Made by a program: the position numbers and the translations under genes. Below the pieces are notes generated by a model. That model did not search any database, was not told the origin of the DNA, and saw only the letters and a program-made list of their open reading frames with translations. 64,000 nt of DNA, taken from Anaeromyxobacter sp. Fw109-5. GTDB lineage: Bacteria > Myxococcota > Myxococcia > Myxococcales > Anaeromyxobacteraceae. This document shows, one piece after another, positions 17,250 through 25,748 of this stretch; the first letter of the stretch is position 1; each line of letters opens with the position of its first letter. The stretch is taken from contig NC_009675.1 of the NCBI RefSeq assembly GCF_000017505.1, positions 4,220,501 to 4,284,500 of the forward strand, written 5' to 3'.

Positions 17250-17351
17250 GAGGGCTGTCCATAACGCCGGTTCCCGTCGCCGCGGCTCGGTCCCCGGCAT
17301 TCTGAACAACGCTGCGACGCCCGGGCGCGGCAGGCCCCCCTGCCCGGGACC

Positions 17352-17378
17352 GTAACGGTTGCCAGCTTTTCCTACACA
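17352..17378 (+). promoter_or_regulatory. ECF-type promoter P4 (weaker -10)
   Basis: GTAACG (17352-17357), 15 bases, TACACA (17373-17378), 46 bases before the RclA-like start. Same -35 and spacing as the strong members, divergent -10. Confidence 0.5.
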
Positions 17379-17424
17379 CGCCATCGCGCGGCTCCGGCGA
17401 GCGTGCGCCCCGGGAGAGCGAGCC

Positions 17425-18795
17425 ATGGACCTCGACGCGATCGTCATCGGGAGCGGGCAGGCGGGGGTGCCGCTCGCCACGCGCCTCGCGAAGCACGGCC
17501 GGAAGGTGCTCCTCGCCGAGCGCGCGGACCTCGGCGGCACGTGCATCAACACGGGCTGCACCCCCACGAAGACGCTCGTCGCGAGCGCTCGCGCCGCGCA
17601 CGTCGCGCGCAGCGCGCGGCGCCTCGGAGTCCGCGTCGACTCGGTCGCGGTCGACTTCCCCGCCGTCATCGCGCGGAAGGACGCCATCGTCCGCCGGTGG
17701 CAGGAGGGCATCGCGCGGCGCCTCGCCGACGCCGGCGAGAACCTCCGGCTCGTCCGTGGCGAGGCGCGCCTCGTCGGCGAGCGAACGGTGGAGATCGCGG
17801 GCGAGCGGCACCGCGCCGCGACCGTGATCCTGAACGTCGGCGGACGGCCGATCGAGCCCCCCATCCCCGGCCTCGGCGGCGTGCCCTGGCTCGACAACCG
17901 GCGCGTGATGGAGCTGCCGGAGCTGCCCTCGCACCTCGTCGTCGTGGGAGGAGGCTACATCGGCTGCGAGCTCGCCCAGGCGTACCGCCGCTTCGGCGCG
18001 GACGTCACCGTCATCGAGCCCGGCAAGCACCTGCTCGGCAACGGGGATCCCGAGGTCTCCGAGGCGATCGAGGGCGTCTTCCGGGACGAGGGCGTCGCGC
18101 TCCTGCTCGACGCGCGCGCCGAGGCGGTCTCGCGGGACGGGGGGCGCCTCACGGTCCGGCTCTCCACCGGGCGCACGGTGACGGGCTCGCACCTGCTCGT
18201 CGCCACCGGCCGGCGGCCCAACACCGACGACCTCGGCGCCGAGGCGGCCGGGGTGAAGCTCGACGGCCGCGGCTTCGTCGAGGTGGACGATCACTATCGG
18301 TCGAGCGCGCCGGGGATCTACGCCGTGGGCGACTGCGCGGGCGGTCCGCAGTTCACGCACGCGGCGTGGGACGATCACCGGCTGCTGTTCGACGTGCTCA
18401 TGGGCAAGCCCGGGCGCGGCCGGAAGGACCGACTGGTCCCGTACACCGCGTACACGGATCCGCAGGTCGCGGGGGTGGGGCTCACGGAGCGCGCCGCCAG
18501 GGACCAGGGCGTCGAGTACGAGGTCGCCACGCTGCCGTTCGAGAACATCGCGCGCGCGATCGAGACCGACGAGAAGGCCGGCCTCCTCAAGATCCTCGTC
18601 GATCCGGCCACCGAGCGGATCCTGGGGGCGTCGATCGTCGGGGCCGAGGCAGGCGAGCTCATCCACGTCTTCGCGGCGCTCATGCAGGCCGGCGCGACGG
18701 CCCGCGCGGTGGTGGACATGGAGGCCGTCCACCCCTCGCTCGCCGAGGGGCTCCAGTCCGTGGTCATGGCGCTCCCGCGGTACGCCCTGTCGTGA
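17425..18795 (+). CDS. rclA: RclA-like FAD pyridine nucleotide-disulfide oxidoreductase
   Basis: The product has 456 residues. FAD motif GSGQAG is at the N-terminus, redox disulfide C40/C45 in GGTCINTGC, NAD(P) motif VVGGGYIGCE in the middle and the second FAD site TATGRRPNTD/YAVGDC later. The mercuric-reductase heavy-metal domain and the C-terminal vicinal cysteines of MerA are absent, which favours RclA (an E. coli enzyme of reactive-chlorine resistance that reduces copper(II)). Co-occurrence with a DUF417 (RclC-like) gene and methionine sulfoxide reductases supports this. A paired anti-sigma gene overlaps its stop. Confidence 0.75.
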   Translation: MDLDAIVIGSGQAGVPLATRLAKHGRKVLLAERADLGGTCINTGCTPTKTLVASARAAHVARSARRLGVRVDSVAVDFPAVIARKDAIVRRWQEGIARRLADAGENLRLVRGEARLVGERTVEIAGERHRAATVILNVGGRPIEPPIPGLGGVPWLDNRRVMELPELPSHLVVVGGGYIGCELAQAYRRFGADVTVIEPGKHLLGNGDPEVSEAIEGVFRDEGVALLLDARAEAVSRDGGRLTVRLSTGRTVTGSHLLVATGRRPNTDDLGAEAAGVKLDGRGFVEVDDHYRSSAPGIYAVGDCAGGPQFTHAAWDDHRLLFDVLMGKPGRGRKDRLVPYTAYTDPQVAGVGLTERAARDQGVEYEVATLPFENIARAIETDEKAGLLKILVDPATERILGASIVGAEAGELIHVFAALMQAGATARAVVDMEAVHPSLAEGLQSVVMALPRYALS

Positions 18796-19091
18796 GCCGA
18801 GCCCCGCCGCCCGCGGCCGGCGAGCCCGGCGAGCTCCCCGGCGAGCTGGCCTGCCGCGAGCTCGTCGAGCTCGTGACCGAATACCTCGAGGGCGCGCTCG
18901 CGCCCAGCGAGCGCACCCGGTTCGAGCTGCACCTCGCCGTCTGCCCCGGGTGCACGGAGCACCTCCGCCACCTCCGCGCCACGCTGCGCGCCGCGGGGCG
19001 GCTCTCCGAGGAGGCGCTCGCCGGCGACGCCCGCGAGCGCCTGCTGCGCGCCTTCCGCGATGGGAGACGCGGGCCCCCGGGCGCGGCGTGA
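18792..19091 (+). CDS. Orphan ZAS-type anti-sigma factor
   Basis: From the GTG in the GTGA overlap the product has 99 residues. CRELVELVTEYLEGAL and HLAVCPGC (H-x3-C-x2-C) make it a close paralogue of the anti-sigma at 15793-16062. No sigma gene is adjacent on this strand; instead it is coupled to the RclA-like oxidoreductase. It could restrain either nearby ECF factor or act as a redox sensor. Confidence 0.8.
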   Translation: MSRAPPPAAGEPGELPGELACRELVELVTEYLEGALAPSERTRFELHLAVCPGCTEHLRHLRATLRAAGRLSEEALAGDARERLLRAFRDGRRGPPGAA

Positions 19092-19139
19092 CGCCGGGCC
19101 CGCCGTCTCTCACTGCCGCGCCGCGCCGAAGGCGCCGGG

Positions 19140-19889
19140 TCATGCGGCGGCGGGCTGGCGCGGTCGAAGCAGCACGCTCGCGGCCACCGCCGCGAGGAGC
19201 ACGCCGCCCACGTGGAACGCGAGCAGGTGCGGGAGCTCCGCCTGCGCGCCGCAGGTGGCCTGGAGCGCCGCGTCGCCGGCCAGCGCCCCGGCCGCCCCGG
19301 CCGCGGCGAGCGCCGAGCGCGCGGGCCTCGTGCCTCCTCCGCGGATGGCCAGCCACCCGGCGCCGAGCACCATCGCCGCCGATGCGAGCTCGGTGCCGAG
19401 GCAGTGCAGGCCGGGAGCGCCCGCGAGCGGGGTCCCCCCGGCGGCGAGGCCCGCGGCGAGCGTGGCGAGCACGGCCACGCCGGCGACGAGGAGCGGCCGG
19501 CGCACCGCCGCCGCGGCGAGCGCGATCGCCAGGCCTCCGAGGAGCCCGACCCTGACCCAATCTCCCGTCGCGCCGGAGCGGCTCCGCGCGAGCCCGGCGA
19601 ACACCAGCACCGACGCGCAGACCGCCGCGATCGCGCCGAGCGCGCGGCGAAGGGCCTCGCGCCGCAGCTCCGCGGCGATGGAGCGGGACGCGCGCTCCAG
19701 CGCCGCTGCCGGCAGCGGCGCGGGCTCCCAGCGTTCCAGGAGGGCCTGGAGCCGCTCCGCCTCATGCAGGGCGCGGGCGCAGTCGGCGCAGCCGCTCGCG
19801 TGCTCCCACGCAGCGACGCGCGCCGGATCGTCGGGGCGGAGCGCGGCGAGGCCCGGCGCGTCCGCTCGCACGTGACGGAGTCCGGTCAC
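19140..19889 (-). CDS. Six-helix membrane anti-sigma factor (zinc-finger/NrsF-like)
   Basis: From the GTG in the GTGA overlap with the sigma gene the product has 249 residues. The N-terminus has H-x3-C-x2-C (HASGCADC). Six hydrophobic segments follow between about residues 85 and 245, as in DUF1109/NrsF-type anti-sigma factors. It probably holds the ECF factor encoded upstream at the inner membrane. Extra cysteines in the membrane part (GLHCLG, ATCGAQ) could sense oxidants; that is inference. Confidence 0.75.
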   Translation of the reverse strand: MTGLRHVRADAPGLAALRPDDPARVAAWEHASGCADCARALHEAERLQALLERWEPAPLPAAALERASRSIAAELRREALRRALGAIAAVCASVLVFAGLARSRSGATGDWVRVGLLGGLAIALAAAAVRRPLLVAGVAVLATLAAGLAAGGTPLAGAPGLHCLGTELASAAMVLGAGWLAIRGGGTRPARSALAAAGAAGALAGDAALQATCGAQAELPHLLAFHVGGVLLAAVAASVLLRPRQPAAA

Positions 19890-20422
19890 GGGGAGTCCTC
19901 CCGGACGAGGTCGGCGAGGGCGACGCGGAGCTGCCCGTACGCCCGGAAGGCCCGGAGCTTGGCAGCCCCCTCGCTGATGCCGAGCACCTCGCCGATCTCC
20001 GCGAAGCTCAGGTCCTCGTAGCGGTGCAGGTACACGACCACGCGCTGGACCTCGGGGAGGCGGTCGAGGGCCGCCTTCACGCGGCCGGCACGCTCGCCCG
20101 CCAGGACGGCGTCCTCCGCGCCCTCCGGGCTCGCGGCGGGGTCGGCGAGCTCCTCCGCGTCGCTCCCGTGGTCCTCGCGCCCCTGCTGTCTCAGCCAGTC
20201 GATGCGAACCCGTCCCGCGATGGTGAAGACCCACGGGCGGAGCGGCTCTCCCCGCCGCCAGCTCCCCCGGGCCCCGTGGAGCTTCAGGAAGGTGGTCTGC
20301 AGGAGGTCCTCCGCCACCGCGCCGTTCCCCACCGAGCGCACGAAGAAGCCGTGGACCGACGGAGCGAGCGAGCGGAACAGCCGCTCGAACGCTCCCGCGT
20401 CACCCGCGACATAGGCCTCCAT
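19886..20422 (-). CDS. ECF sigma factor, probable regulator of the oxidant island
   Basis: The product has 178 residues from the ATG at 20422, chosen because GAGGAGG lies 5 bases upstream and because the longer starts (20452, 20458) overlap a predicted -10 element. Region 2 ([19 protein letters not shown]) and region 4 ([23 protein letters not shown], shown in part) are intact. Its own promoter and the divergent msrB promoter share the GTAACC element, which points to autoregulation. Confidence 0.88.
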   Translation of the reverse strand: MEAYVAGDAGAFERLFRSLAPSVHGFFVRSVGNGAVAEDLLQTTFLKLHGARGSWRRGEPLRPWVFTIAGRVRIDWLRQQGREDHGSDAEELADPAASPEGAEDAVLAGERAGRVKAALDRLPEVQRVVVYLHRYEDLSFAEIGEVLGISEGAAKLRAFRAYGQLRVALADLVREDSP

Positions 20423-20449
20423 CAGGGCCTCCTCGTTCGTCTCCGACCG

Positions 20450-20477
20450 CATACGCACGCGCGAGGGGCGCGGTTAC
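20450..20477 (-). promoter_or_regulatory. ECF-type promoter of the sigma gene (P2r)
   Basis: On the minus strand GTAACC (20477-20472), 16 bases, CGTATG (20455-20450). It points into the sigma gene and is the mirror partner of the msrB promoter; together the two -35 elements form an inverted repeat GGTTAC-N12-GTAACC. Confidence 0.6.
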
Positions 20478-20489
20478 GGAACCTCGCGC

Positions 20490-20517
20490 GTAACCAGCGC
20501 CCCGCATCGCGCGTACT
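20490..20517 (+). promoter_or_regulatory. ECF-type promoter of msrBA (P2)
   Basis: GTAACC (20490-20495), 16 bases, CGTACT (20512-20517), 50 bases before the msrB start. Confidence 0.7.
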
Positions 20518-20567
20518 CGAAGCACTCCGGGGATGCTCGTCCTGGAGGGAACGATCGGAGCGAGCAC

Positions 20568-21202
<635 letters not shown>

Positions 21203-21206
<4 letters not shown>

Positions 21207-21862
21207 AGCTCTTCCTGCTCCTCGGCATCGCCGTCGTGGTGTTCGCCGCGGCCCAGCTCGTGAGCTCCCCCGCGCGCGCCGGACGCGCCGCAGGTGACGG
21301 CCAGATCGGCAACCCGAGCGTGGGGACGCGCCCGGGGAACGTGGGGCGCGGAACGCCGCTCGTGGCGAGCGGGAAGAACCAGCTCGCCATCTTCGCTCAG
21401 GGTTGCTTCTGGGGCGTCGAGGAGCGCCTCCGCAAGGTGCCGGGGGTGGTGGCGACGGCGGTCGGCTACACGGGCGGGAAGACCCAGCACCCCACCTACG
21501 AGGACGTGTCCTCGCACCGGACCGGGCACGCCGAGGCGGTCCTCGTCGAGTTCGATCCGAGCCGGGTCGGCTACGGCGAGCTGCTGGCGTTCTTCTGGAA
21601 GACCCACGACCCGACGAGCGGCGACCGGCAGGGGCCGGATCGCGGCAGCCAGTACCGCTCCGCGATCTTCACCTTCGGCCCGGAGCAGCAGGCCGCCGCC
21701 CTCGCCTCGCGCGCCGAGGAGCAGCGGCGCCTCGCCGACCCGATCACCACGGAGATCGCTCCGGCGGGCCAGTTCTGGATCGCGGAGGACTACCACCAGC
21801 AGTGGGACGAGAAGCACGGCGCCCTCTCCTGCCCCGTGCCGCACCGGGCGAGGGCGAAGTAG
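21203..21862 (+). CDS. msrA: Peptide-methionine (S)-S-oxide reductase, exported
   Basis: From the GTG in the GTGA overlap the product has 219 residues: an N-terminal signal/anchor (about 2-20), a Gly-rich linker, then MsrA with catalytic C68 in GCFWG and the later GSQYRSAIF and EDYHQQW segments. With msrB it gives repair of both sulfoxide epimers outside the cytoplasm. Confidence 0.92.
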
Positions 21863-21920
21863 CGCGCGCCGGAGGCCGCGCCGCGCGTCGCGCGTCGGCG
21901 GCGCCCCGGCGCGAGCGTCC

Positions 21921-22625
21921 TCACACGCCCGCGAACCACTCGTACCCCTGGTCCTCCCAGTAGCCCCCGGTCTTCACCGGCAGGAAGCTCACCTCCGTGA
22001 GGTACTTCACCATCTTGTAGCCGAGCTTCACGGCCGAGTAGAGGCGCAAGGGGGCGCCGTACTCGAGGCGCAGGGGCGCGCCGTTCATCCCGTAGGCGAG
22101 GATCGTCTGCGGGTGGAGCGCGCTCTCGAGGTCCCAGGACGACCAGTACCCGGAGTCGAACGAGCGGAACTCGACGTAGCGCGCCCGCGGGTCGACGCCG
22201 GCGAGCCGCGCGACCTCGGCGAGCCTCACGCCGTCCCATGACGCGACCGCGGACCACCCCTCGACGCAGTGGTGGCGCACGCGCGTGCGCGTCGCGGGGA
22301 GGCGCCGCAGCTCCGCGAGCGTCAGCGTCAGGGGCCGCGCGACGAGGCCCCGCACCGCGAGCGCCCAGCCGGCTGGCGCGACGGGGAACCGCCGGGAGAT
22401 CTTGTACGCCGGGAAGGCGCCCGGTGGGCTCTCGTCCTCCTCGGGGAGCTCGGGGGCGAGCCGCCGGGGATCGAACAGCGCGCGCTGGAGCCGCTCGTTC
22501 GCCCGCTCCATCAGCCCGAGGAACCCGGCGTGGGGGCGGGCGCCATCGCACGCCAGCCCGCCGAGCGCGAGCGTTCCGGCGGCCCGCAAGCCGGTCGCGA
22601 GGAAGCGGCGCCGGGACGAGGTCAT
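21921..22625 (-). CDS. Tat-exported molybdopterin oxidoreductase, sulfite oxidase fold (MsrP/YedY-like)
   Basis: The product has 234 residues. A Tat-type signal (SRRRFLATG) precedes a sulfite-oxidase Mo domain; the molybdenum-binding cysteine is C120 in HHCVEGWS, and the SVKLGYK motif near the end contacts the cofactor. The E. coli homologue MsrP reduces protein methionine sulfoxide in the periplasm. The overlapping (ATGA) gene upstream supplies a heme membrane partner. Substrate is inferred from context. Confidence 0.8.
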   Translation of the reverse strand: MTSSRRRFLATGLRAAGTLALGGLACDGARPHAGFLGLMERANERLQRALFDPRRLAPELPEEDESPPGAFPAYKISRRFPVAPAGWALAVRGLVARPLTLTLAELRRLPATRTRVRHHCVEGWSAVASWDGVRLAEVARLAGVDPRARYVEFRSFDSGYWSSWDLESALHPQTILAYGMNGAPLRLEYGAPLRLYSAVKLGYKMVKYLTEVSFLPVKTGGYWEDQGYEWFAGV

Positions 22626-23281
22626 CGGGGCTCCTCGGGACCTGCGCCCCTGCCCACGGTCATGCCCGCGAGCGTCCGCGGATGCAGCAGCACCTGCACG
22701 ACGTGGACGACCGTGAAGAGCGCGAGCGCCGCGAGCACGAGCAGGTGGATGGCGCGGGCGGCGTCGTAGCCGCCGAGGAGCGCGGTGAGGCGCGGCAGCT
22801 GCACCGGCTTGTACATGGCGAGCCCCGACAGGACGAGGAGCGGGGCCGTCGCGAGGACCCCCGTGTACGTGAGCCGCTGCATCCCGTTGTAGAGGCCGAC
22901 CGGCGGCGGAGCCTCCTTGCGGAGGCGGAGGTCGTGCAGGAGGGTGCCCCAGGCGTTGCGGGCGTCCCTCCGCGGGAAGAACAGCCTCCGCCGCCATTCG
23001 CCGCTCGCGAGCAGGTAGGCCGCGTAGGCGAGCGCGTTCGCCACGAACAGCCAGGCGAAGGCGAAGTGCCAGTGGCGTGCGCCGGCGAGCCAGCCGCCGA
23101 TCGTCAGGGCCTCGGGCGGCGCCGCGCCCTGCAAGGGATACCAGCCGTACTCGCCGGCCCGCGGCCCCAGGGAGGGATAGGCGGCCAGGATCCGGAGCCC
23201 GCTCCCCGCCATGACCGTGAAGAGGACGAGGTTCACCCAGTGGGTGGCCCGGATGAGCCAGGGCTGTGCAGGACGAGCCAT
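22622..23281 (-). CDS. Cytochrome b561-type membrane subunit
   Basis: The product has 219 residues with four to five hydrophobic helices and candidate heme histidines in THWVN, HWHFAF, IHLLV and HVVQVLLH. It is a diheme cytochrome b561 type and not MsrQ itself, but should play the same role, passing quinol electrons to the Mo enzyme with which it overlaps. The predicted -10 element is only 9 bases before the ATG, so the message may be leaderless. Confidence 0.8.
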   Translation of the reverse strand: MARPAQPWLIRATHWVNLVLFTVMAGSGLRILAAYPSLGPRAGEYGWYPLQGAAPPEALTIGGWLAGARHWHFAFAWLFVANALAYAAYLLASGEWRRRLFFPRRDARNAWGTLLHDLRLRKEAPPPVGLYNGMQRLTYTGVLATAPLLVLSGLAMYKPVQLPRLTALLGGYDAARAIHLLVLAALALFTVVHVVQVLLHPRTLAGMTVGRGAGPEEPR

Positions 23282-23290
23282 TCCGGACTC

Positions 23291-23317
23291 AGTACGCGCG
23301 AGGCGGGGAGGCGTTAC
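23291..23317 (-). promoter_or_regulatory. ECF-type promoter P5
   Basis: On the minus strand GTAACG (23317-23312), 15 bases, CGTACT (23296-23291), identical in design to P1, directly before the cytochrome/molybdoenzyme operon. Confidence 0.7.
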
Positions 23318-23386
23318 GCGGGGAGCTCCCGGCCGGCGCTGGCCCCAGCCGCTCGAGCAGGCGATCGCCGGCGTCGCGGAGCGCGT

Positions 23387-23899
23387 TCACGACGCCGCCT
23401 GGGGCGCGGGCTTCACGAGGCCCGAGCGGCTCGGCGACCTGGCGCGGGCCGCGCGCAGGGCCTCACCGCACGTGTAGACCGAGGCGCCGAGCAAGACCAC
23501 GTCCTTCACGAGGAAGCCGAACGCGGGCCCCTGCGGCGAGAGGCCGCCGGGCGTGGTGAAGAGGAACGAGAGCGTCGTCGTGAAGATGCCGATCGCGATG
23601 GCGCTGCCGATCGCCGACGCCAGGGGCGAGAAGCGCCGCGACGCCATGAGGGCTCCCGTCGCGATCTCGGTGCAGCCGACGAGGTTCGAGACCCCCTGCA
23701 CGCTCAGGATGCCGTACAGCCAGCCCATGAACGGGCTGTTCGCGACGAGCGGCTGGATGGCCTTCGCCTCGAACTCCGCGAACTTCAGGCCGCCGATGAC
23801 GACGAGCAGGAACACGACTCCGTAGCGCAGGATGGCGGTGCCCGCCGTCTCGATCTTCGCGATGCGCCGCTCGACGTCCGCTGGGCTTCGCTTCTCCAT
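23387..23899 (-). CDS. DUF417 (YkgB/RclC-like) inner membrane protein
   Basis: From the ATG behind GGAGGAAGAG the product has 170 residues with four hydrophobic helices. LKFAEFEAKAIQPLVANSPF is the hallmark of the DUF417 family, whose E. coli member RclC is part of the reactive-chlorine regulon. The C-terminal tail is basic. Together with the RclA-like flavoprotein this suggests hypochlorite or related oxidant defence. Molecular function unknown. Confidence 0.8.
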   Translation of the reverse strand: MEKRSPADVERRIAKIETAGTAILRYGVVFLLVVIGGLKFAEFEAKAIQPLVANSPFMGWLYGILSVQGVSNLVGCTEIATGALMASRRFSPLASAIGSAIAIGIFTTTLSFLFTTPGGLSPQGPAFGFLVKDVVLLGASVYTCGEALRAARARSPSRSGLVKPAPQAAS

Positions 23900-23951
23900 C
23901 TCTTCCTCCGAGGGGTTCGTGACCGCGGGCGCCGCGCCCGGGACACGCCGA

Positions 23952-23978
23952 GGTGTGGCAGGCGCCACGCACCGTTAC
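23952..23978 (-). promoter_or_regulatory. ECF-type promoter P6 (weaker -10)
   Basis: On the minus strand GTAACG (23978-23973), 15 bases, CACACC (23957-23952), 52 bases before the DUF417 start. Confidence 0.45.
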
Positions 23979-24102
23979 GGCCGCCGTCGCGCGAGCGTGA
24001 CGCCCGCCGCGCCCGGGCCCACCCGAGGCGGGCCGGTGTCGCGGCGCGTGGGGGGCCCCCCGCCCCGCCACTCCCTCGGCCGCGGTCGAGGCCGCGCTGC
24101 CG

Positions 24103-24486
24103 TCACCCGGCTCGTCCATGGCTGGCGAGCACGGCCGCGACCCTGCGGCGCAGCTCCCTCGGATCGCCCTTCGGGACGTAGCCGTCGATCGAGAGGCGCC
24201 GTGCCGCGGCCCGGAGCGCCTCCTCGTCGTTCGACGAGTGGAGGAGGATGCGCGCGCGGCGGGTCGGGTCGCGGCCGCGGAGCACCGCGACGAGCCCCTC
24301 GCCGGACAGCCCCGGCATGTTCACGTCCACGAGCACCAGGTCCGGGTCGCGCACCATCACCTGCTGGGTGGCCCCGAAGGCGCCCGTGTGGACGAAGACC
24401 TCGTACCCCTCCGCCTCGAGCAGCTCCTTCGTGCAGACGAGGTGCGTCGGGTCGTCGTCGACGACCAGGATCCTGGCACGCTTCAT
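24103..24486 (-). CDS. Single-domain response regulator
   Basis: The product has 127 residues and consists of one receiver domain: acidic pair D11/D12 after LVVDD, phosphoacceptor D54 in LVDVNMPG, conserved Thr/Ser position in LHSSN and Lys in VPKGD. There is no output domain. It overlaps the upstream kinase by ATGA and is its likely partner. Confidence 0.88.
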   Translation of the reverse strand: MKRARILVVDDDPTHLVCTKELLEAEGYEVFVHTGAFGATQQVMVRDPDLVLVDVNMPGLSGEGLVAVLRGRDPTRRARILLHSSNDEEALRAAARRLSIDGYVPKGDPRELRRRVAAVLASHGRAG

Positions 24487-25748
24487 GGCTCGCTCCCGGG
24501 GGGTGCGGCGGGGAGATGGACGGTGAAGGTGCTGCCCTCGCCGCGCCGGCTCGCCACCTCGACCCGCCCGCCGAGCAGCTCGGTGAGCGAGCGGGTGATG
24601 ACGAGCCCGAGCCCGGGGCCCTCGTGCGACTTCGTGACGGCCTCCTCCAGCTGCCCGAACGGAACGAAGAGCCGCGGGAGGTCGTCCTCGGCGATGCCGC
24701 AGCCGGTGTCGCGCACCGACACGGCGGCGCCGCCCTCCCCCTCCGCCACCGCCGTCACGCGGATCGCGCCTCGCGCGGTGAACTTCGCGGCGTTCGAGAC
24801 GAGGTTCACCAGGATCTGGCGGACCTTCTGGGCGTCCGAGGTGATGCTCGGCGCTCCCGGGAGCTCGACCTCCACCGCGACGGGCTTCTCACCCACGAGC
24901 AGCCGCGCGGTGGCCGCGACCTCCGCGACGAGCTCGGCGAGGTTCACCGGCCCGACGGTCACGTCCATCCGCCCCGCCTCCGCCTTCGAGAGATCGAGGA
25001 TGTTGTTGACGGTGCCGCGGAGGGTGGCCGCGGCGCGGAGCAGCATCGGAAGCCTCGCGCGGACGTGCTCGAGGTCACCCCGCTCGCAGGCCATCCGGAC
25101 CAGCTCGGCGAGCGCGACGATGGCGTTCACGGGCGAGCGGAGCTCATGGGTCGCGTGCGCGAGGAACTGCGCCCTGAGCCGGTCGACCTTCTCGAGATCG
25201 CTGGCGCGCGCCAGCGCCGCCTCGCGCTCCAGCGCGGTGCGCTCGAGGGCGGCGCCCTGCTCCCGGACGAGCTCCCGGACGGACGAGAACCCGAGGTAGC
25301 GGCCCTGCCCGTCGACGACGATCACCTCGTCGTACACCGCGGACGCGTCCCGCTCGAGCGCGCGCTCGACCGCCGTCGCGAGCGGGACGTCGTGCAGCAG
25401 CACCAGCGGCGCCAGGTCGGCGATGCGGGTCACCGGCTTCTTCGCGTACAGCTCCCGGCCGAAGTTGCGGGCAAGCTTCACGAGGAGCCGCCCGCGGGTG
25501 AGCAGCCCGACGGGGCGCTCCTCGTCGACGAGGGCGACGGCCTCGAGCTCCGGGCTGGCGAAGAAGCGCTGCGCGACCAGCTCCACGCATGTATCCGGGG
25601 CGACCCAGGCGTCTCCCGTGAGCAAGCGCCCCAGGGTCGACGTACGCTCACCGTCGTCGCGCCGGGGCGCGTCCCCGTCTCCGTCTTCGCGAGGACGGAC
25701 CGGGCGCGCGAACGGGCCGTCCAGCGGATTGCACGAGGAGAGGGTCAC
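24483..25748 (-). CDS. Sensor histidine kinase with N-terminal CBS-pair-like domain
   Basis: From the GTG in the GTGA overlap the product has 421 residues. Residues about 40-160 form a CBS-like ligand domain (VGLLTRGRLL and GRYLGFSSVREL repeats), 163-195 a coiled coil, then HisKA with H201 in HATHELRSP and a HATPase with N, G1 (DTGCGI) and G2 (GPGLGL) boxes. There is no transmembrane segment, so it should sense a cytoplasmic nucleotide-like ligand. It is sandwiched between a glycosyltransferase and a receiver gene. Confidence 0.85.
   Translation of the reverse strand: MTLSSCNPLDGPFARPVRPREDGDGDAPRRDDGERTSTLGRLLTGDAWVAPDTCVELVAQRFFASPELEAVALVDEERPVGLLTRGRLLVKLARNFGRELYAKKPVTRIADLAPLVLLHDVPLATAVERALERDASAVYDEVIVVDGQGRYLGFSSVRELVREQGAALERTALEREAALARASDLEKVDRLRAQFLAHATHELRSPVNAIVALAELVRMACERGDLEHVRARLPMLLRAAATLRGTVNNILDLSKAEAGRMDVTVGPVNLAELVAEVAATARLLVGEKPVAVEVELPGAPSITSDAQKVRQILVNLVSNAAKFTARGAIRVTAVAEGEGGAAVSVRDTGCGIAEDDLPRLFVPFGQLEEAVTKSHEGPGLGLVITRSLTELLGGRVEVASRRGEGSTFTVHLPAAPPGSEP

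Noticed and set aside
17425-18795. Mercuric reductase
   Set aside because: No N-terminal metal-binding domain and no C-terminal cysteine pair, no mer transport genes nearby; RclA-like is a better fit.
20452-20458. Upstream start codons for the ECF sigma gene
   Set aside because: They overlap the predicted -10 box, while the ATG at 20422 has GAGGAGG five bases upstream.
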